Notes: generated from the sequence alone by a model not told the origin. A stretch of DNA of 64,000 nucleotides from Roseovarius amoyensis (GCF_003260265.1 NZ_QITQ01000008.1:62001-126000); one strand, 5' to 3'; shown: positions 44,383 through 52,997, counted from the stretch's first letter. Numbers and translations: made by a program.

Positions 44383-45815
44383 TCGACTGCCTCCGGGGCG
44401 GTCAGCGCAGCCAGGGCTGCGTTCAGGTTGCTCTCCGCGTCGATCAGAAAGGTCGAGGTGGTGACGATCCGGTCGCCCTCGGAAATACCTTCGCGGACTT
44501 CCACCATCCCGGCGGCCTGCCGCCCCAGCACCACATCCTGCGGGGCGAATTTCCCCTCTCCCATATCGCGGATCACCACCTGGCGATCGCCGGTGTCGAT
44601 CACCGCCGTTTCCGGCACCTGCACCACGGGCGCACCGTCGCCCGTCGCCAAAGCCACATCAGCGAACATGTTGACAAGCAAGCGACCCTCAGGGTTGGAC
44701 AGGTCGACGCGGACGCGTGCCGTCCGGGTCTGCATATCGACCTCAGGGTAGATCTTGTCGATGATGCCGCTGAAGGTCTCGCCCGGTAGGCCTGGGAAGG
44801 TGATCGTCGCAGCGTTTCCATCCGAAAGGCCCGCGAGCGCAGATTCCGGCACGTCCGCCATGATCCAGACAACCGATGTATCGGCAATACGAAACAGCGT
44901 TTCGCCAGCCTCGGACATCATGCCTGCGACGGCCATTCGTTCCAGAACCACGCCCGACCGCGGTGCCATCAGGCTGATTTGTACCGGCGCACGCCTGCCC
45001 GCCGCGATCTTGTCGATCACTGACACGGGAACACCCAAGTTTGCCAGCCTTTGACGGCTGCCTTCCACGCGCCCTTCACCACTTCGCAGGTCCGAAACAT
45101 ACTGTGCGGCCGCCGAGACGATATCCGGAGAATAGAGCATCGCCAGCGGTTCGCCCGCTTTAACGATTGATCCGGTCGTTACATCCTCAACTTCTTCGAT
45201 GAAAGCATCCGCACGCAATGAAATGACGCTAACTCGACGCTCATCTAGCGCGACGATCCCCGGCGCTCGAACCGTCGTTGCCATGGGCTTGAGCACCGCA
45301 ACTGACGTACGTACGCCGGTGCGCTGTAGTTTGCCGGGCGATACGGTCACCGATCCGGCATCGTTTGCCTCATCGGCAAAAACGGGAAGGTAGTCCATGC
45401 CCATGGAGTCCTGCTTTGGCACCGGAGACGTATCAGGCAGGCCCATCGGATGCCGGTAGTAGAGAACGGTTCGTTCGCCAATTTTCGCCTCTAGAGGGTT
45501 GGGCGCCTCTGGGTCAAACGACACATCTTCGCTTGCCAGCACCGGCAGAAACGCCTTGCCATCGACGGTGTCGGTCGGCACCGCGGACCATTCGGCAAGA
45601 CCGTCAGGGTGTCGATAGTAGATAATCGGGCCCATCGCCGATCGGATTTCGGCCGGCATCGCGTCAGCTTCACGTCCCAAAAGTGCTGTGAGCTGCGTCT
45701 GCGCCACATCCGTCAGCATCGCAGGCGTCCAGCGTTTGCCGCCCGCCGCAAGGCCAACCCATCCAGCCGCGCTGACAATGACGGCGATCAGCACCAGTTT
45801 GCCAAAGGCGCTCAT
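44379..45815 (-). CDS. cusB: CusB-type RND periplasmic adaptor
   Basis: 478 residues: N-terminal anchor, two heavy-metal-binding modules (IIYYRHPDGL at residue ~65 and VLYYRHPMGLPDT with QDSMGMDYLPV at ~118), then the barrel-sandwich, beta-barrel and membrane-proximal domains of adaptor proteins. Such YRHP modules are known at the N-terminus of CusB-like proteins; having two in tandem, only the second with the full tail, is less usual. It hands Cu(I) to CusA and TolC. ATGA overlaps on both sides. Confidence 0.9.
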   Translation of the reverse strand: MSAFGKLVLIAVIVSAAGWVGLAAGGKRWTPAMLTDVAQTQLTALLGREADAMPAEIRSAMGPIIYYRHPDGLAEWSAVPTDTVDGKAFLPVLASEDVSFDPEAPNPLEAKIGERTVLYYRHPMGLPDTSPVPKQDSMGMDYLPVFADEANDAGSVTVSPGKLQRTGVRTSVAVLKPMATTVRAPGIVALDERRVSVISLRADAFIEEVEDVTTGSIVKAGEPLAMLYSPDIVSAAAQYVSDLRSGEGRVEGSRQRLANLGVPVSVIDKIAAGRRAPVQISLMAPRSGVVLERMAVAGMMSEAGETLFRIADTSVVWIMADVPESALAGLSDGNAATITFPGLPGETFSGIIDKIYPEVDMQTRTARVRVDLSNPEGRLLVNMFADVALATGDGAPVVQVPETAVIDTGDRQVVIRDMGEGKFAPQDVVLGRQAAGMVEVREGISEGDRIVTTSTFLIDAESNLNAALAALTAPEAVE

Positions 45816-46210
45816 GGCTGTACCTCGATTACGATCTGTGCCTGAACGGTTTCCATCTCGCCCTGCACCTTGGCCGCAACTGAAAAGCGCCAGTTTCCGT
45901 CCATCGTCAGATCGGCAGAGAAGCGATAGAGACCCGGCTCTTCGCCGGGTAACGCCAAGACCGGTGAAGTCATCGTCTCCATCCCGTCCGGCGCCATATC
46001 CAGCCTTGTGGCAAAGATGACGGCGCCCTCCACGGGCGCATTGGTGCGGGTATCAATCAGACGAACTTCTAGAACCGCATCGTCTCCGAAGGGATAAGTC
46101 GTCTCGACAAGAACGAGAATGTAATCAGATGCAGCGGCCTGTGCCACCGGCACGGAAAGCTGGGCCGCGACCACGAGGGCAGCAAGGGCGACTTGAATAT
46201 AACGGGGCAT
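45812..46210 (-). CDS. FixH/YtkA-like secreted protein
   Basis: About 132 residues: signal peptide ending AQAA, then a single beta-sandwich with VLEVRLIDTRTNAPVEGA and the C-terminal DGNWRFSVAAKVQG, as in FixH/YtkA-like domains found next to copper efflux genes. Role unknown; often a periplasmic partner of CusB. Start chosen at the ATG of the signal peptide; an ATG 39 nt upstream is possible. Coupled to cusB by ATGA; first gene of the cus operon. Confidence 0.75.
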   Translation of the reverse strand: MPRYIQVALAALVVAAQLSVPVAQAAASDYILVLVETTYPFGDDAVLEVRLIDTRTNAPVEGAVIFATRLDMAPDGMETMTSPVLALPGEEPGLYRFSADLTMDGNWRFSVAAKVQGEMETVQAQIVIEVQP

Positions 46211-46254
46211 GATACGCCTGTATTGACGGGCAACGGGAACGCCGACCATCGTAT

Positions 46255-46281
46255 CGACCTGGAATTGGTCTAAACGTTACA
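46255..46281 (-). promoter_or_regulatory. Possible third ECF-type promoter, upstream of the cus operon
   Basis: TGTAACGTT occurs on the minus strand, identical to the -35 part of the two sigma-linked promoters. At the matching distance the -10 position reads GGTCG rather than CGTCT, so recognition may be weaker or absent. Confidence 0.35.
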
Positions 46282-46319
46282 TCGGCGCGCGGCTGTTGGT
46301 GCGGCAGGCACCAGAACCG

Positions 46320-46649
46320 CTATGCTTTGGGCGGTCTTTGCAATCCGCCGTCTGCCTGTTGCAGAATCGCCGTTGCCTCAGTCCGCACGTACCCGGCACG
46401 TCCGGACCGAGGCAGGTTCGCCAGGATCACTCGTTCGAGCTCGGCCACGATCGGGGCCACACGACATTGCGTCGTGGAAATGCAGGCAGCGTCGCATTCC
46501 GGCATGTCCGGGCAGTCTTTCGGGCAGCAATCGCTCTGCATGGCCATAGCAGGCGCTGGGTCCACACTTGAAATGGACGCAAGATTGATTTGCGCCAGAA
46601 CAGCGCCAACCAACAGAGCAACCAGAAAAAGGCGTGTTTTGAATAGCAT
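46320..46649 (-). CDS. Small secreted Cys-rich protein
   Basis: About 109 residues: N-terminal hydrophobic signal, then a cysteine array SDCCPKDCPDMPECDAACIS TTQC-type region (seven cysteines within 30 residues) resembling DUF2946-type copper-site proteins. The palindrome AGCATG-CAA-CATGCT overlaps the chosen start codon. The frame is open upstream to a TTG but without signal features. Sits between the cus operon and P-type ATPase debris. Periplasmic Cu(I) binding is inferred. Confidence 0.6.
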   Translation of the reverse strand: MLFKTRLFLVALLVGAVLAQINLASISSVDPAPAMAMQSDCCPKDCPDMPECDAACISTTQCRVAPIVAELERVILANLPRSGRAGYVRTEATAILQQADGGLQRPPKA

Positions 46650-46742
46650 GCAACATGCTATGCTGAAGTTCTCATAGATCAGCAATACACGTTTTGCTGA
46701 AATAGAAGTATCGTCCAGATTCACGCTCAATACGCGGATCGT

Positions 46743-47030
46743 CTAAAGCCTCAATCGCCGTAGTCTGAGCGCGTTCGCGATGACCGAGACCGACGAGAGG
46801 CTCATTGCGGCGGCGGCGAACATGGGCGACATCAACAGCCCGAATACTGGGTAGAGCACGCCCGCAGCTAAGGGCACACCGAGCGTGTTGTAGGCAAAGG
46901 CCCAGAACAGGTTCTGGCGTATGTTACGGATCGTCGCCACGGCCCTTGCCGTGCGTTCGTTATCCCCCGTGGCCATTATTATCCGCAGGCCCGCCTCGTG
47001 CAGTTCGGAAAATTCCAATTTGGATTGCAT
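46743..47030 (-). pseudogene. Internally deleted copper P-type ATPase fragment
   Basis: The frame encodes [23 protein letters not shown], from the P-domain of a copper ATPase, joined directly to [15 protein letters not shown] and the last two membrane helices ([26 protein letters not shown]). In the intact relatives about 85 residues lie between these points, including the GDGxNDAP hinge. The N-terminal 550 residues are also missing. It cannot function as a pump and is best read as debris of a third copA-type gene, closest in wording to the 54.6-kb copy. Confidence 0.85.
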
Positions 47031-47116
47031 TACTGTATAAATTTATGATGCAGATCAGGAGGATGTGATGAGATGATCCTACCGCAAATTGAACCTGGAT
47101 GAACGCCGAATCTTAG

Positions 47117-47311
47117 CGACAATGCTTCATCAGCTTTCTGGTGCCGATTTTCGGTCTCACAATCGGCGCGCTGTTCTTTGGAGAATAGCTTTCCGCCGCG
47201 CAGCTTTGCGGGATCCTATTGGTCATTGTGGGTATTGTGTTCGTCAATCTCAGCGGTGGAACACAAAACCATCAACGCGGAGCAGGAAAATTGATTTCAT
47301 TAAATCAATAA
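47117..47311 (+). pseudogene. EamA/DMT-family transporter remnant (C-terminal end)
   Basis: One frame reads FISFLVPIFGLTIGALFFGE, a stop, then LSAAQLCGILLVIVGIVFVN, the two last helices of EamA-type transporters where an uninterrupted GE-RLS joint is expected. No N-terminal part is recognisable. With the adjacent ATPase fragment it marks a deletion or recombination junction at 47.0-47.1 kb. Confidence 0.65.
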
Positions 47312-47515
47312 GTTGATTTGACCAGACAAATGCTGCCGAGTTCGTTGAATGACTTCCCAGCAGAACATAAGAGTGGGCCTTGGTCTTTGATCTGGCGGGC
47401 CGGACGATGACACATTTGATCTATGTCAACGTCCGCGAGCATTGAACTTGCTAGAAGCGATGATCAGTTCTCTAATATGGCCAATCTCGGAAACTGGGGA
47501 AAGGAATTGAATGCC

Positions 47516-48142
47516 ATGGCATCGCAAGACACCGGAAAACCGAAGGTGTCGGACTCCTCGCCGGAACGTGCGTTGCTGGACGGACGCGGCGCATTCCTTG
47601 GCTTCCTGATCAAACGGCTTGGCAGTCGGGCGGATGCAGAGGATGTCCTGCAGGATTTCTGCATCCGCGTGCTGGGGCGCAATGATCAACTCAGAGACGT
47701 TGAGCGGATGGATGCCTGGCTCTATGCGATCTTGCGCTCCACGTTGAATGACCATTTCCGTAAAGGCACGCGTCGCAACCGCTTGGCTGCGGCGGTGGCG
47801 CGTGAGCCGGAAGACTGGATCTCTGATGCGCCGACCCAGATGGCGCGGCTCTGCACCTGCCACGGCGGTCTTATTTCCGAACTGCGCCCGGCGGACGCCG
47901 AACTGCTCCGGCGTATCGACTTCGGCGAAGAGGACCGTGAGCATGTGGCGCGCGACCTTGGACTAACCCGCAACGCCCTTGGCGTTCGCCTGCACCGGGC
48001 GCGCACGGCTTTGCGCGAGGCGTTGACAAGTCACTGCGGCGACTGCTGCCGTGACGATCGTGACGATTGCTATTGTCAGCCTGAAGGTTGCAAGAACGCC
48101 GAGCACGAAACAGATTGCAAAGCAGAGCAGCAGAATTCCTGA
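47516..48142 (+). CDS. ECF sigma factor with cysteine-rich C-terminus (CorE-like)
   Basis: 208 residues. Sigma-2 region with DAEDVLQDFCIRVL (residues ~42-55), sigma-4 region with DREHVARDLGLTRNALGVRLHRAR. Between them is the motif RLCTCHGG, and after sigma-4 a cysteine-rich tail HCGDCCRDDRDDCYC plus further Cys. A CxC linker motif together with a Cys-rich tail is the signature of metal-responsive CorE-type sigma factors, which need no anti-sigma partner. No anti-sigma gene is adjacent. AAGGAA lies upstream of the chosen ATG; two earlier in-frame starts exist. It is followed at once by the TGTAACGTT...CGTCT promoter it may recognise. Confidence 0.82.
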   Translation: MASQDTGKPKVSDSSPERALLDGRGAFLGFLIKRLGSRADAEDVLQDFCIRVLGRNDQLRDVERMDAWLYAILRSTLNDHFRKGTRRNRLAAAVAREPEDWISDAPTQMARLCTCHGGLISELRPADAELLRRIDFGEEDREHVARDLGLTRNALGVRLHRARTALREALTSHCGDCCRDDRDDCYCQPEGCKNAEHETDCKAEQQNS

Positions 48143-48160
48143 TCGAAACGCGGTCGGTTC

Positions 48161-48187
48161 TGTAACGTTTTTCGCCAATCGACGTCT
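48161..48187 (+). promoter_or_regulatory. Candidate ECF-sigma promoter 1 (TGTAACGTT-N13-CGTCT)
   Basis: TGTAACGTT at the 5' end and CGTCT 22 nt downstream of its first base. The same two elements with the same distance recur at 52971. It is located 19 bp after the sigma gene and 48 bp before the next start codon. Confidence 0.6.
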
Positions 48188-48234
48188 TCTTTTGTGACTA
48201 CGCCTTGGGGCAGCACAGCAGGAGGAATCGGATC

Positions 48235-48564
48235 ATGCCACGGGAGACGACGAGTTTTCGTTCGGGAGCAACGGAACCGTCGCGGAATGCCGCCGTTCCG
48301 GGGTTCATGTCGCGGATGATATGCATTTGTGCAGAGGCCTCCGCGCATCCAGACGCCCCGATGGCATTGGCGTTGTTCCAGCGCGTGGAAATCTTGAAGC
48401 AACCCCCGGAATTAGCGGCGCGCGCACTGGGCCTCAAGCCCGGTGATGCGGCCTACCTGCTGACCGGTCTGCGCGAGGAGGTCGCAAAGATCCTCGCACT
48501 TACGCTTCTTGCAGGGCGGCCATCCAGAGAAATCTATGAACAGAAGGAAGCCAACGATGAATAA
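48235..48564 (+). CDS. Unknown 109-aa protein in the sigma-linked operon
   Basis: 109 residues, soluble. A Cys-containing ICICAEASAHPDAP stretch (residues ~30-42) precedes a helical domain (QRVEILKQPPELAARALGLKPGDAAYLLTGLREEVAKILALTLL). No family recognised; the name of the domain cannot be given. AGGAGGAA lies upstream at good spacing. It is the first gene after the ECF-type promoter and overlaps the DUF3141 gene by 8 bp. Confidence 0.7.
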   Translation: MPRETTSFRSGATEPSRNAAVPGFMSRMICICAEASAHPDAPMALALFQRVEILKQPPELAARALGLKPGDAAYLLTGLREEVAKILALTLLAGRPSREIYEQKEANDE

Positions 48565-50320
48565 GAGCTTGCGCCTTGCAACTGTGACAACGGAGCCAAC
48601 TACGGAACCCGAGTCTAAACAGCCCTCGGCTGACGCCCATATTCCCTATGCCCAGGACGCGTTCGAACGCTGGCTGCTGTTCCTCGATACCTTGCGGGAA
48701 CGCGCCGACAACATGATCGCACATGAACGTCAGGGCATGCCGCCGCTTCTGGATTTCGACTATGAGCTTCTGCTGGATGCCCGCACCTTCGACCGGCCCG
48801 CCAATTATGCACTGCTCCGGATTACGCGGGCAGGCGAAGATTGCTGGGACGATTGCGTGGACGAGGCAAAGCCGCCGGTCATCGTCATTGATCCGCGCGC
48901 GGGACATGGGCCGGGTATCGGCGGCTTCAAGCATGACAGCGAAGTCGGCATGGCGATGCACGAGGGCCATCCGGTCTATTTCGTGATCTTCTTTCCAGAA
49001 CCCATGCCCGGCCAGACGCTGGCTGACGTACACTATGCACTGCGTGACTTCGTCACCGAAGTCGCCCGCCGTCACCCGAACGCGGCACCCGTGCTCTACG
49101 GCAATTGTCAGGCCGGTTGGGCCGCCGCCTTGCTGGCCGCCGATTGCGACGGTCTGACCGGGCCCATCGTGCTGAACGGCTCTCCGCTCAGTTATTGGTC
49201 GGGCGACGCGGCCACCAGCCCGATGCGGATGCTCGGCGCGCTCTCGGGCGGATCCTGGGCGGCGCACATGATCGCCGATCTGGGCGACGGGCGGTTCGAC
49301 GGCGCGTGGCTGGCGCAGAACTTCGAGACCCTGCAACCCGAAAAGGCGATCTGGGAGAAATACGCCAACCTCTTTTCCCATGCCGATACCGAACGTGAAC
49401 GGTTCCTCGACTTCGAACGCTGGTGGAATGGCTACTATACGCTGAGCCGCGAGGAAATTCTCGGCATCACACAGAACCTTTTTATCGGCAACCGGCTGGA
49501 GCAGGGCGAGATGCAACTGGATGCACATTGCACCATCGACCTGAAACGGCTCCGCAACCCGATCATGGTCTTTGCCTCGGAGGGCGACAACATCACGCCA
49601 CCGCAGCAGGCATTGGGCTGGATTGCCAAGCTATATCCTGACACCGATGCGCTCAAGGCTGCCGGACAACGCATCGTCTACATGACGCACGAGACTGTCG
49701 GGCATCTGGGCATCTTTGTCTCCGGGTCCGTCGCGCGGCTTCAGCATCGGGCGATCCTGGAAAGCTTGGAGGCGGTCGAAGCACTGGCGCCCGGGCTTTA
49801 CGAAATGCTCATCGACAAGTCTTCCGGCAGTGCAAAGCGCAAGACCGGCGACTACGACGTGCGTTTCGAGCCGCGCGACGTCGATGATCTTGGCGTTGCG
49901 TCCGACGATGTGGCGCTGGCCCAGGTCGCGCAGATATCACGGATCAACGAGGCGGCCTATTCGACTTTCGTCAGCCCCTGGGTCAAGGCCGCGACCTCCC
50001 CGGCCAGTGCCGAGATGCTGCGCGCCCTGCATCCGATGCGATGGACCAGAACGATGTTTTCCGACCGTGTGAACCCTTGGATGGCGCTGGTGAAATCCAC
50101 AGCCGACTCCGTGCGTGAGACGCGGGATCCTCTGCCGAAAGACCATCCCGCCATCCTAGCCGAACGCGCGTTGTTCGCGCGTACCGGCGAAAATCTCGGT
50201 GCCTTGCGCAAAGCGCGCGATGCATGGCTCACACATGTCTTTGGCGCGATGTACGGCAGTTTCCCCATCGCCACCACCACACAAGCGGGCCAACCGACCG
50301 CCATACCAAACAAGGAGTGA
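48557..50320 (+). CDS. DUF3141 / PHA-synthase-like alpha/beta-hydrolase
   Basis: 587 residues. The central alpha/beta-hydrolase domain has the nucleophile box YGNCQAGWAAALL, with cysteine in place of serine as in polyhydroxyalkanoate synthases, an Asp-containing SEGDNITPP loop and the late histidine in HETVGHLGIF. This is the DUF3141 family, related to PhaC. No phasin, PhaA or PhaB genes are present. Role could be synthesis or binding of short acyl polymers under metal stress (guess). AAGGAAG lies 7 nt upstream. Confidence 0.83.
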   Translation: MNKSLRLATVTTEPTTEPESKQPSADAHIPYAQDAFERWLLFLDTLRERADNMIAHERQGMPPLLDFDYELLLDARTFDRPANYALLRITRAGEDCWDDCVDEAKPPVIVIDPRAGHGPGIGGFKHDSEVGMAMHEGHPVYFVIFFPEPMPGQTLADVHYALRDFVTEVARRHPNAAPVLYGNCQAGWAAALLAADCDGLTGPIVLNGSPLSYWSGDAATSPMRMLGALSGGSWAAHMIADLGDGRFDGAWLAQNFETLQPEKAIWEKYANLFSHADTERERFLDFERWWNGYYTLSREEILGITQNLFIGNRLEQGEMQLDAHCTIDLKRLRNPIMVFASEGDNITPPQQALGWIAKLYPDTDALKAAGQRIVYMTHETVGHLGIFVSGSVARLQHRAILESLEAVEALAPGLYEMLIDKSSGSAKRKTGDYDVRFEPRDVDDLGVASDDVALAQVAQISRINEAAYSTFVSPWVKAATSPASAEMLRALHPMRWTRTMFSDRVNPWMALVKSTADSVRETRDPLPKDHPAILAERALFARTGENLGALRKARDAWLTHVFGAMYGSFPIATTTQAGQPTAIPNKE

Positions 50321-50326
50321 AGGATC

Positions 50327-50506
50327 ATGGAATGGATTATCGAAAACTGGGTTCTGGTCCTCGTGATCGGCGGGATGGCTGCGATGCATCTCTTCGGGCA
50401 TGGACACGGCGGGCATAAGCACGGCAAGACCGCGAAGCGTCAAACTGCACAGAAGAAGGTGCCGGACGCCTCCGCCGATACCCGGGTTCAATCGGAAGAT
50501 GCCTGA
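50327..50506 (+). CDS. 59-aa His-rich single-pass membrane protein
   Basis: A short frame with one N-terminal hydrophobic helix (WIIENWVLVLVIGGMAAMHLF) followed by HGHGGHKHGK and a basic, charged tail. The His-rich turn after a helix resembles small DUF2933-type membrane proteins. GAAGGATC precedes the ATG. It overlaps the FabI-like gene start by 8 bp. A metal-binding membrane peptide is likely. Confidence 0.65.
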   Translation: MEWIIENWVLVLVIGGMAAMHLFGHGHGGHKHGKTAKRQTAQKKVPDASADTRVQSEDA

Positions 50507-51344
50507 CTTCCCCGAATACTGCGATCCCGTGGAACTTTTGGACCTGTCCGGTCGCAAGGGCTTGGTCATCGGCATCGCGAATGAACGCAGTCTGGCGTGG
50601 CCCGCCGCTCTGCACTTCCGGCAAGCGGGTGCCGAGTTGGCCATCACTTTTGTCAATGAGCGCACCAAGACCCACGTGACACCGTTGGCCGCGCGGCTTG
50701 AAGCGCCCATCGTCCTGCCTTGCGATGTGGAGGCGCCACAGGAACTCGATGCCGTTTTTGATGCTATCGCAGAACGCTGGGGAAAGCTCGATTTCCTTCT
50801 TCACGCCGTGGGCAGCGTGCCGCCCGCCGACCTTCACGGTCGGCTGACCGACTGCTCTGCCGAGGGGTTCTCGGAAGCGATGGCCGTTTCGGTGCATTCG
50901 CTGATCCATATGGCGCATCTTGCCGAACCGCTGATGTCCGGCGGCGGCAGCCTGATCACGTTGAGTTATCTCGGCGGTGAACGTGTGGTGGAAAACTACA
51001 ATGTGATGGGGCCGGCCAAGGCGGCGCTCGAAGCGACTGTGCGCTATCTCGCGCATGAACTCGGGCCGTCAAACATCCGTGTCAACGCTATTTCGGCGGG
51101 TCCGGTGCTGACCCGCGCGGCATCGGGGCTGACCGGCTTTTCGGGTCTTCTGGAGGCGACCAAGCGCGCAGCACCCTTGCGGCGCAACATAGAGGCCGAC
51201 GAGGTGGGCCGAACGGCCCTGCTCTTCGCCAGCGATTACACCAGCGGCATCACCGGAGAAGTGTCGCATGTAGACGCGGGTGTTCACATCGAAAGCCCGG
51301 TCTTTTCAACCCAGATGAGCGTTAAGTCGGAGGATTCACGATGA
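50499..51344 (+). CDS. fabI: Enoyl-ACP reductase (FabI-like SDR)
   Basis: 281 residues, Rossmann fold with the FabI-type cofactor segment [14 protein letters not shown], the catalytic region with tyrosine and lysine in [15 protein letters not shown], and [13 protein letters not shown]. Homologous enzymes reduce enoyl-ACP in fatty-acid synthesis; triclosan-tolerant variants exist. It starts inside the 59-aa gene and overlaps petA by ATGA. Its placement in a metal operon suggests an accessory copy serving membrane lipid repair (inference). Confidence 0.85.
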   Translation: MPDFPEYCDPVELLDLSGRKGLVIGIANERSLAWPAALHFRQAGAELAITFVNERTKTHVTPLAARLEAPIVLPCDVEAPQELDAVFDAIAERWGKLDFLLHAVGSVPPADLHGRLTDCSAEGFSEAMAVSVHSLIHMAHLAEPLMSGGGSLITLSYLGGERVVENYNVMGPAKAALEATVRYLAHELGPSNIRVNAISAGPVLTRAASGLTGFSGLLEATKRAAPLRRNIEADEVGRTALLFASDYTSGITGEVSHVDAGVHIESPVFSTQMSVKSEDSR

Positions 51345-51940
51345 ACAGGACCGCAGACGACCCAGTTCCGCCGCCCGCAACTGAGCGGCGCGATTTTTTG
51401 TATTATGCAACAGCCTCGACCGGTGCGGTTGCCGTCGGGGCTGCGGTCTGGCCGCTGATTGACTCGATGAACCCCTCAGCCGACGTGACCGCCTCCGGTA
51501 CGGTCAGGGTCGATCTGTCCGGCGTCGAACCGGGCCAACGCATTACGGTCAAGTGGCGGGGGCGCCCGGTCTTCGTCTGGCGCCGGTCTGCTGCGGCAAT
51601 CGAGGCGGCGCGCGCTGTCGAACTCGACGATCTTGCCGATCCGGTCGACAGCGGGCGCGAGAACCCCAACGAGAGCGGCGAAGTGCCCGCACGAGACGAA
51701 AACCGCACGGCAGATGCGGATGGTGAATGGCTGATCGTCATCGGTGTGTGCACCCATCTGGGGTGTATTCCGCTGGGTCAGGACGGATCCGCAGTCGGAG
51801 AATTCGGCGGCTGGTTCTGCCCCTGTCACGGATCGCACTACGACACGTCGGGGCGGATCCGGAAAGGACCAGCACCACGGAACCTCGACATCCCGCCTTA
51901 TGATTTGGGCGGTGACCTGCAACTGGTGATCGGCACCTGA
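51341..51940 (+). CDS. petA: Rieske iron-sulfur protein (ubiquinol-cytochrome c reductase)
   Basis: 199 residues: Tat-type N-terminus [14 protein letters not shown] with one helix, then a Rieske domain with both cluster motifs, [10 protein letters not shown] and [13 protein letters not shown]. An extra acidic loop (about 30 residues; [19 protein letters not shown]) lies before the first motif, which is normal in alphaproteobacterial PetA. PetB and PetC are absent, so this is an orphan copy possibly replacing damaged Rieske protein under metal stress. ATGA overlap with the FabI-like gene. Confidence 0.88.
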   Translation: MNRTADDPVPPPATERRDFLYYATASTGAVAVGAAVWPLIDSMNPSADVTASGTVRVDLSGVEPGQRITVKWRGRPVFVWRRSAAAIEAARAVELDDLADPVDSGRENPNESGEVPARDENRTADADGEWLIVIGVCTHLGCIPLGQDGSAVGEFGGWFCPCHGSHYDTSGRIRKGPAPRNLDIPPYDLGGDLQLVIGT

Positions 51941-51979
51941 TCGGTGCATCGGCCCATAATCTGCGAAGGAGACAAAGAC

Positions 51980-52675
51980 ATGCAAGCCAAGGATATCATG
52001 ACGACGTCCGTGATCTCCGTCCCGCAGGACAGAAAAATCGAGGACGCCGTGCGCCTGATGCTCGACCATCACGTCAGCGCGCTCCCCGTCGTTGATGCAG
52101 AGGGCGCTCTAAAGGGACTGGTCAGCGAAGGAGACCTGATGCGGCGCGTCCGCGACACCGACGGCCCGCGCCGATCCTGGTGGCTCGAACTGCTGGGCGG
52201 CTCTGGCAATTCTGCCCAGGAATTTATCAAGCTCAACAGCCACCATATCGCGGACGTGATGACCCGCGATGTCGTTTCGGTCGAGGAAGACACACCGATT
52301 GCCGAGATCGCGCGCCTTCTGGAAAAGCACCGGATCAAACGGGTGCCGGTGCTGCGGGAGGAGCGCGTCGTTGGAATTGTCAGTCGGGCAAATCTGCTCC
52401 ATGCCTTGTCGGCAATTCCTGACGGGGCACTGGGGGAACCATCGGAAGATGATCGGGTGCTGCGCTCGAAGATAGATGAAGTCCTGAAAGAGGTTCCCGG
52501 TGCGACAGTCAATTTGATCAACTACACCGTGGACAAGGGCAATGTCGCAATCTGGGGCGTTGCAGACAGCGATTTCGAAGAGAACGCCATTCGGGTCGCC
52601 GTGGAAAACGTGTCCGGTGTCCATAGTGTTGACATCCACATGGGCCGACTGGCGGCATGGGCCTACGGCATTTGA
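51980..52675 (+). CDS. CBS-pair protein with C-terminal BON domain
   Basis: 231 residues: two CBS repeats (AKDIMTTSVISVPQD at ~3; VMTRDVVSVEED at ~100; each with a D-L-H/R region), then a BON domain (residues ~155-222; DEVLKEVPGATVNLINYTV). Such proteins are thought to sense nucleotides and bind phospholipids. AAGGAGAC precedes the ATG. Last gene of the operon. Confidence 0.83.
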   Translation: MQAKDIMTTSVISVPQDRKIEDAVRLMLDHHVSALPVVDAEGALKGLVSEGDLMRRVRDTDGPRRSWWLELLGGSGNSAQEFIKLNSHHIADVMTRDVVSVEEDTPIAEIARLLEKHRIKRVPVLREERVVGIVSRANLLHALSAIPDGALGEPSEDDRVLRSKIDEVLKEVPGATVNLINYTVDKGNVAIWGVADSDFEENAIRVAVENVSGVHSVDIHMGRLAAWAYGI

Positions 52676-52970
52676 GAGCGCATGCCCAAACAGATACCGG
52701 CGATTGGAAGTCGGCACAGCATTTGCGTGGGGATGATCGACCATCGCGGGAGCGGAGACAGAGCTCCAAAAAATACCGACGGACACGATTTGTCGGGTCC
52801 CATTCGAACTGACCAACGAGTGAGAGGACAAGCAGGGCCTCTTTCAAGGGGGTATATGGATCCGTGTGTCGCTATTCCGGAAAACGATTGCCAAGGCGTT
52901 AATATTAGGGCGTTTTTCAGCGGCGCAGCTACCGGACCTCCTCCCCGAAATCATGATACTTTTCTTTTTC
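52676..52970. other. About 300 bp without a recognisable gene
   Basis: No frame has coding-like composition or a known motif here. A 97-codon frame on the plus strand lacks a ribosome site and repeats no family. The stretch ends in the ECF-type promoter 2. Confidence 0.5.
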
Positions 52971-52997
52971 TGTAACGTTCTTTGACGGTGAGCGTCT
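52971..52997 (+). promoter_or_regulatory. Candidate ECF-sigma promoter 2 (TGTAACGTT-N13-CGTCT)
   Basis: Same TGTAACGTT and CGTCT, same 13-nt gap between them, as the site after the sigma gene. It lies 34 nt before the 54-aa Cys-rich gene. The flanking sequences differ, so this is convergent preservation rather than a repeat of a longer element. Confidence 0.6.

Noticed and set aside
52682..52975. A 97-codon frame after the CBS-BON gene
   Set aside because: No family motif, no ribosome site and it runs into the promoter region.
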